Assembly (NCBI GenBank): GCA_021786815.1
Contig: JAJYMR010000254.1
Span: forward strand, 1 to 8,708
Direction: 5' to 3'
Length of the DNA: 8,708 nucleotides
Source of the DNA: Deltaproteobacteria bacterium
GTDB lineage: Bacteria; Desulfobacterota; Binatia; Binatales; Binataceae
The first letter of the stretch is position 1. Each line of letters opens with the position of its first letter. Under the pieces are notes generated by a model that had not been told where the DNA came from, did no database searches, and saw only the letters and a program-made list of their open reading frames with translations. Below are positions 6,663 through 8,708 of this stretch, piece after piece. A program made the translations under genes and the position numbers.

Positions 6663-7655
6663 GTGACAGGAGGCGGCGGGCTTGTATCGGGCGTCACGGG
6701 ATGCAACCCTCAACGCACTGTGGCGCAGACGCGTTTACGTAGCAGTTTCATCTATCTGGCGAACGCGGTTAATGACCTGCGGGGCAACTGGGCGACGCTT
6801 GCGCTGGTGCTGGCGCCGCTGGTGCTCGCGTCCTCGTTATGCGTGCTGCCCGAGGCGCTGAACCTGCAAGCGCGTTTCGCGAACACGCTTTCGGGCGCCA
6901 AATCGGTCGAGTTCCATCCGCTGGCCGGCTCCCCTCTAAGGCTCGTGCAGGAGCCCTACCATCCCGAGGTTTCCGCGCCGCCCGACCCATATCCGCACTG
7001 GCTGACCACGACGCTGCACGTCGTGGCGGGCGTGATCACGATGGTTGCGGTGAACCTCGCGGTGCTGTGCCTGCTGGCACTGCTCAGAGATGAGGGGCGG
7101 CAGGCGCGCAACGCCCTATCGGAGACGATAGAGACGTATCGGCTCGCGATTCAGATCGCGCCGGCGTTTCTGTGGGTGATGGTGTTGCAGTTTGTGCCGA
7201 TGCTGATCGGGCTGAAGCTGTTCCTGATTCCCGGCGCGCTGGTTTTCCTGTGGCTTTACTTCGCGCAATTCGCGCTGATTTTCGAGGGCCGTCGCGGCTT
7301 CCTTGCGATTACCCGAAGCTACGAACTGATGCGCGGCCGCTTCTTCAAAGTCGCCATCCGTATCGTCGTTTTCGTCGCCCTTTTGTCGGGCTACAATGCC
7401 TGGACGATTGTGTGCATGGTGGTTGCCAGCCGTTTTCTCGGGCCGGTTGCCGTTTACACGGGATTCGTCTGGGGCACGATCTTCGCGCTGGACGTGCTTT
7501 CGGTCGCGGTGGCTTACGCGACTGCGGCCTTCTTCCTGGCAGCCGGTGCGCGGCTTCATCAGGACCTCGTGGCGACCATGGAAAGCGCGGTTGCGGCGAG
7601 CGAAGCCGCCTCACTTCAGGACACTGCGTCGCTCGGCGGCGTCGCAGCGCCCTGA
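6663..7655 (+). CDS. Multi-spanning membrane protein of unknown function
   Basis: The 330-residue protein has about six hydrophobic stretches, at roughly 44-62, 117-141, 163-183, 186-208, 229-255 and 261-296, so it is very likely an inner-membrane protein. A soluble loop of about 50 residues lies between spans 1 and 2 and contains a Pro-rich S-A-P-P-D-P-Y-P-H. Between spans 4 and 5 is E-G-R-R-G-F-L-A-I-T-R-S-Y-E-L-M-R-G-R-F-F at 208-228. A segment of this kind (E-G...A..RS..L..GRF) is typical of uncharacterised YciC/glycerophosphodiesterase-membrane-domain-like proteins, which supports that loose grouping only. No catalytic motif is visible, and the tail after residue 296 is hydrophilic. The start is uncertain: GTG 6663 gives the length above and GTG 6720 would give 311 residues beginning A-Q-T-R-L. 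Neither has a well-placed ribosome site. It converges on the glutamate dehydrogenase gene with four bases between the stop codons. Confidence 0.78.
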   Translation: MTGGGGLVSGVTGCNPQRTVAQTRLRSSFIYLANAVNDLRGNWATLALVLAPLVLASSLCVLPEALNLQARFANTLSGAKSVEFHPLAGSPLRLVQEPYHPEVSAPPDPYPHWLTTTLHVVAGVITMVAVNLAVLCLLALLRDEGRQARNALSETIETYRLAIQIAPAFLWVMVLQFVPMLIGLKLFLIPGALVFLWLYFAQFALIFEGRRGFLAITRSYELMRGRFFKVAIRIVVFVALLSGYNAWTIVCMVVASRFLGPVAVYTGFVWGTIFALDVLSVAVAYATAAFFLAAGARLHQDLVATMESAVAASEAASLQDTASLGGVAAP

Positions 7656-7662
7656 GCGCTCA
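7653..7662. other. Ten-base palindrome carrying both convergent stop codons
   Basis: TGAGCGCTCA is a perfect inverted repeat. Its left TGA is the stop of the plus-strand membrane protein (7653-7655) and its right TCA reads TGA on the minus strand, the stop of the glutamate dehydrogenase gene (7660-7662). It is too short, and lacks a T tract, to call a terminator. Confidence 0.6.
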
Positions 7663-8708
7663 AAGTTCCGCCGCAAGCCGCGAGACCGTTCCCACCGCAA
7701 CGTGCACCGCCGCGAGGTTTATCGCGGGCGTGGTGCGCAACTCGGCCATCAGATGCTCGACCTCGCGGAAGCGCCGCAGATGCTCGCGTCTGAGCGCCGC
7801 CAGGCCTTCGTCGAGCGTGCGCGCCGAGGACAGAATGCACCGGCAGAGCGCCACGCGTGAGCGCTCCAGTTCCGCAAACAGCTCCCGGACGCATCTGCGC
7901 GTCCATTTGTCGTCGCTTGCGCCGAGTCCGGAGAGCGCGCTCTCCAACGCCGCAAAATCCATCTCGCGCGCAAGCCCGAAGTAAACGGCCGCAGCCTTGG
8001 GAGTTTCGAAACCGCTGCGCGCGTTCAGGTCCAGAACCTGGAGCAGATGGCGCGAGAAGGCGAGCCGGGCAAGTTCCAGCGCGAGTTCCTCCTCGTTCAC
8101 CGTCGCGCGCGAATCGCGGTACGCGCGCTCGAAGCGTTCGCGCTCGTTTCCGCTTAGGAAGGACTCGAACTCGGCCGCAAGCGAGATAAAGGCGGATTTG
8201 AAACGGTCAACCGTCTCGGCGATCGCGCAGGACGGATCGCAATAGTCAATCACCCAGGCAGTCGCCTCGGCCGCCGCGCGTTCGAGCGCGAGAAACACCG
8301 ACACTTCGGCCTCGGCGCCGAGACCGGCCTCGCGCCCGAAGAGCTTTTCCGCCCGTTCATGCAGACCGACGATATCGGCGCCGATTACCCAAGCGCGGAC
8401 CGCATCGTCGGCCTCGATACCGTGGTCGCGCGCGGTCTCGAAGACGAAGACCGAGCCCATCCTGTCCACCAGCTCATTGACCATCCGCGTCGCCACCAAC
8501 TCGCGGCGAAGGCGATGGCCGGCGATATCGTCTGAAAAGCGCTCTACAATCGAGGGCGGGAAGTACGGCTTGAGAAACCGTGGGACGAGATAGGGCTCAT
8601 CGACGAAAGCCGACCGTTCGAGCCGCGTGACGAGGTCGATCTTCGTGTAGGCGGTTATCACTGAAAGCTCGGGACGGGTGAGGCCCGGGTAACGCGAGCG
8701 CCGCTCGC
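7660..8708 (-). CDS. NAD-specific glutamate dehydrogenase (large type), C-terminal part
   Basis: The frame is open from the right window edge to the stop at 7660-7662, giving 348 complete codons. At its start it reads P-G-L-T-R-P-E-L-S-V-I-T-A-Y-T-K-I (fragment residues 7-23), matching the junction after the catalytic domain in the 180-kDa NAD-dependent glutamate dehydrogenases. Then come D-E-P-Y-L at 36-40, P-Y-F-P-P-S-I-V-E-R-F at 47-57 and H-R-L-R-R-E-L-V-A-T-R-M-V-N-E-L-V at 64-80, all characteristic of this family's helical C-terminal region. The later A-A-V-Y-F-G-L-A and D-D-K-W-T-R segments also fit. The full enzyme, about 1,500-1,600 residues, oxidises glutamate to 2-oxoglutarate and ammonia with NAD+ in the cytoplasm. 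The catalytic and N-terminal ACT-like regions lie outside the window. GTG 8661 is not a real start, because conserved sequence continues upstream of it. The last third, after about residue 310, is less conserved and hard to judge. Confidence 0.88.
   Translation of the reverse strand, partial: ERRSRYPGLTRPELSVITAYTKIDLVTRLERSAFVDEPYLVPRFLKPYFPPSIVERFSDDIAGHRLRRELVATRMVNELVDRMGSVFVFETARDHGIEADDAVRAWVIGADIVGLHERAEKLFGREAGLGAEAEVSVFLALERAAAEATAWVIDYCDPSCAIAETVDRFKSAFISLAAEFESFLSGNERERFERAYRDSRATVNEEELALELARLAFSRHLLQVLDLNARSGFETPKAAAVYFGLAREMDFAALESALSGLGASDDKWTRRCVRELFAELERSRVALCRCILSSARTLDEGLAALRREHLRRFREVEHLMAELRTTPAINLAAVHVAVGTVSRLAAEL

Overview
The window is a visibly GC-rich, gene-dense bacterial segment with no RNA genes, insertion sequences, CRISPR arrays or phage genes that I could see. 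The gene content (long-form NAD-dependent glutamate dehydrogenase, a short alkylsulfatase-type metallo-hydrolase, a two-hotdog MaoC hydratase, amino-sugar recycling enzymes) and the strong G/C bias at third codon positions suggest a free-living environmental bacterium. It could be proteobacterial or a deep 'deltaproteobacterial'-type lineage such as Binatota or Desulfobacterota. That placement is inference and cannot be settled from this window.

Layout. (1) Bases 2-1803, plus strand: the C-terminal part of a HAD-superfamily phosphatase, then a metallo-beta-lactamase-fold hydrolase with an alkylsulfatase dimerisation region. (2) Bases 1813-6582, minus strand: a probable five-gene operon. In transcription order it holds an 85-residue protein of unknown function, nagA (GlcNAc-6-phosphate deacetylase), a two-hotdog MaoC-like hydratase, a periplasmic-binding-protein-fold (branched-chain amino acid/amide type) protein without a signal peptide, and anmK (anhydro-MurNAc kinase). 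(3) Bases 6583-6662: a short divergent intergenic region with an AT-rich island that probably carries the operon promoter. (4) Bases 6663-7655, plus strand: a multi-spanning membrane protein of unknown function. (5) Bases 7660 to the window end, minus strand: the C-terminal part of a large NAD-specific glutamate dehydrogenase whose catalytic domain lies outside the window.

How the genes may work together. AnmK phosphorylates 1,6-anhydro-MurNAc to MurNAc-6-P, and NagA deacetylates GlcNAc-6-P. The two are linked through MurQ, which is not in this window, so the minus-strand operon looks like part of peptidoglycan/amino-sugar recycling. The ligand-binding protein inside the operon could sense or bind an amino acid or amide ligand in the cytoplasm. 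The MaoC-like hydratase has no obvious place in that pathway. Convergent gene pairs at 1803/1813 and 7655/7660 are packed almost end to end, without recognisable terminators.

Most of the window is ordinary housekeeping and accessory metabolism. The points most worth a second look are the signal-less binding protein embedded in a recycling operon, the mixed metal-ligand set of the short alkylsulfatase-like enzyme, and the small unknown protein leading the operon.
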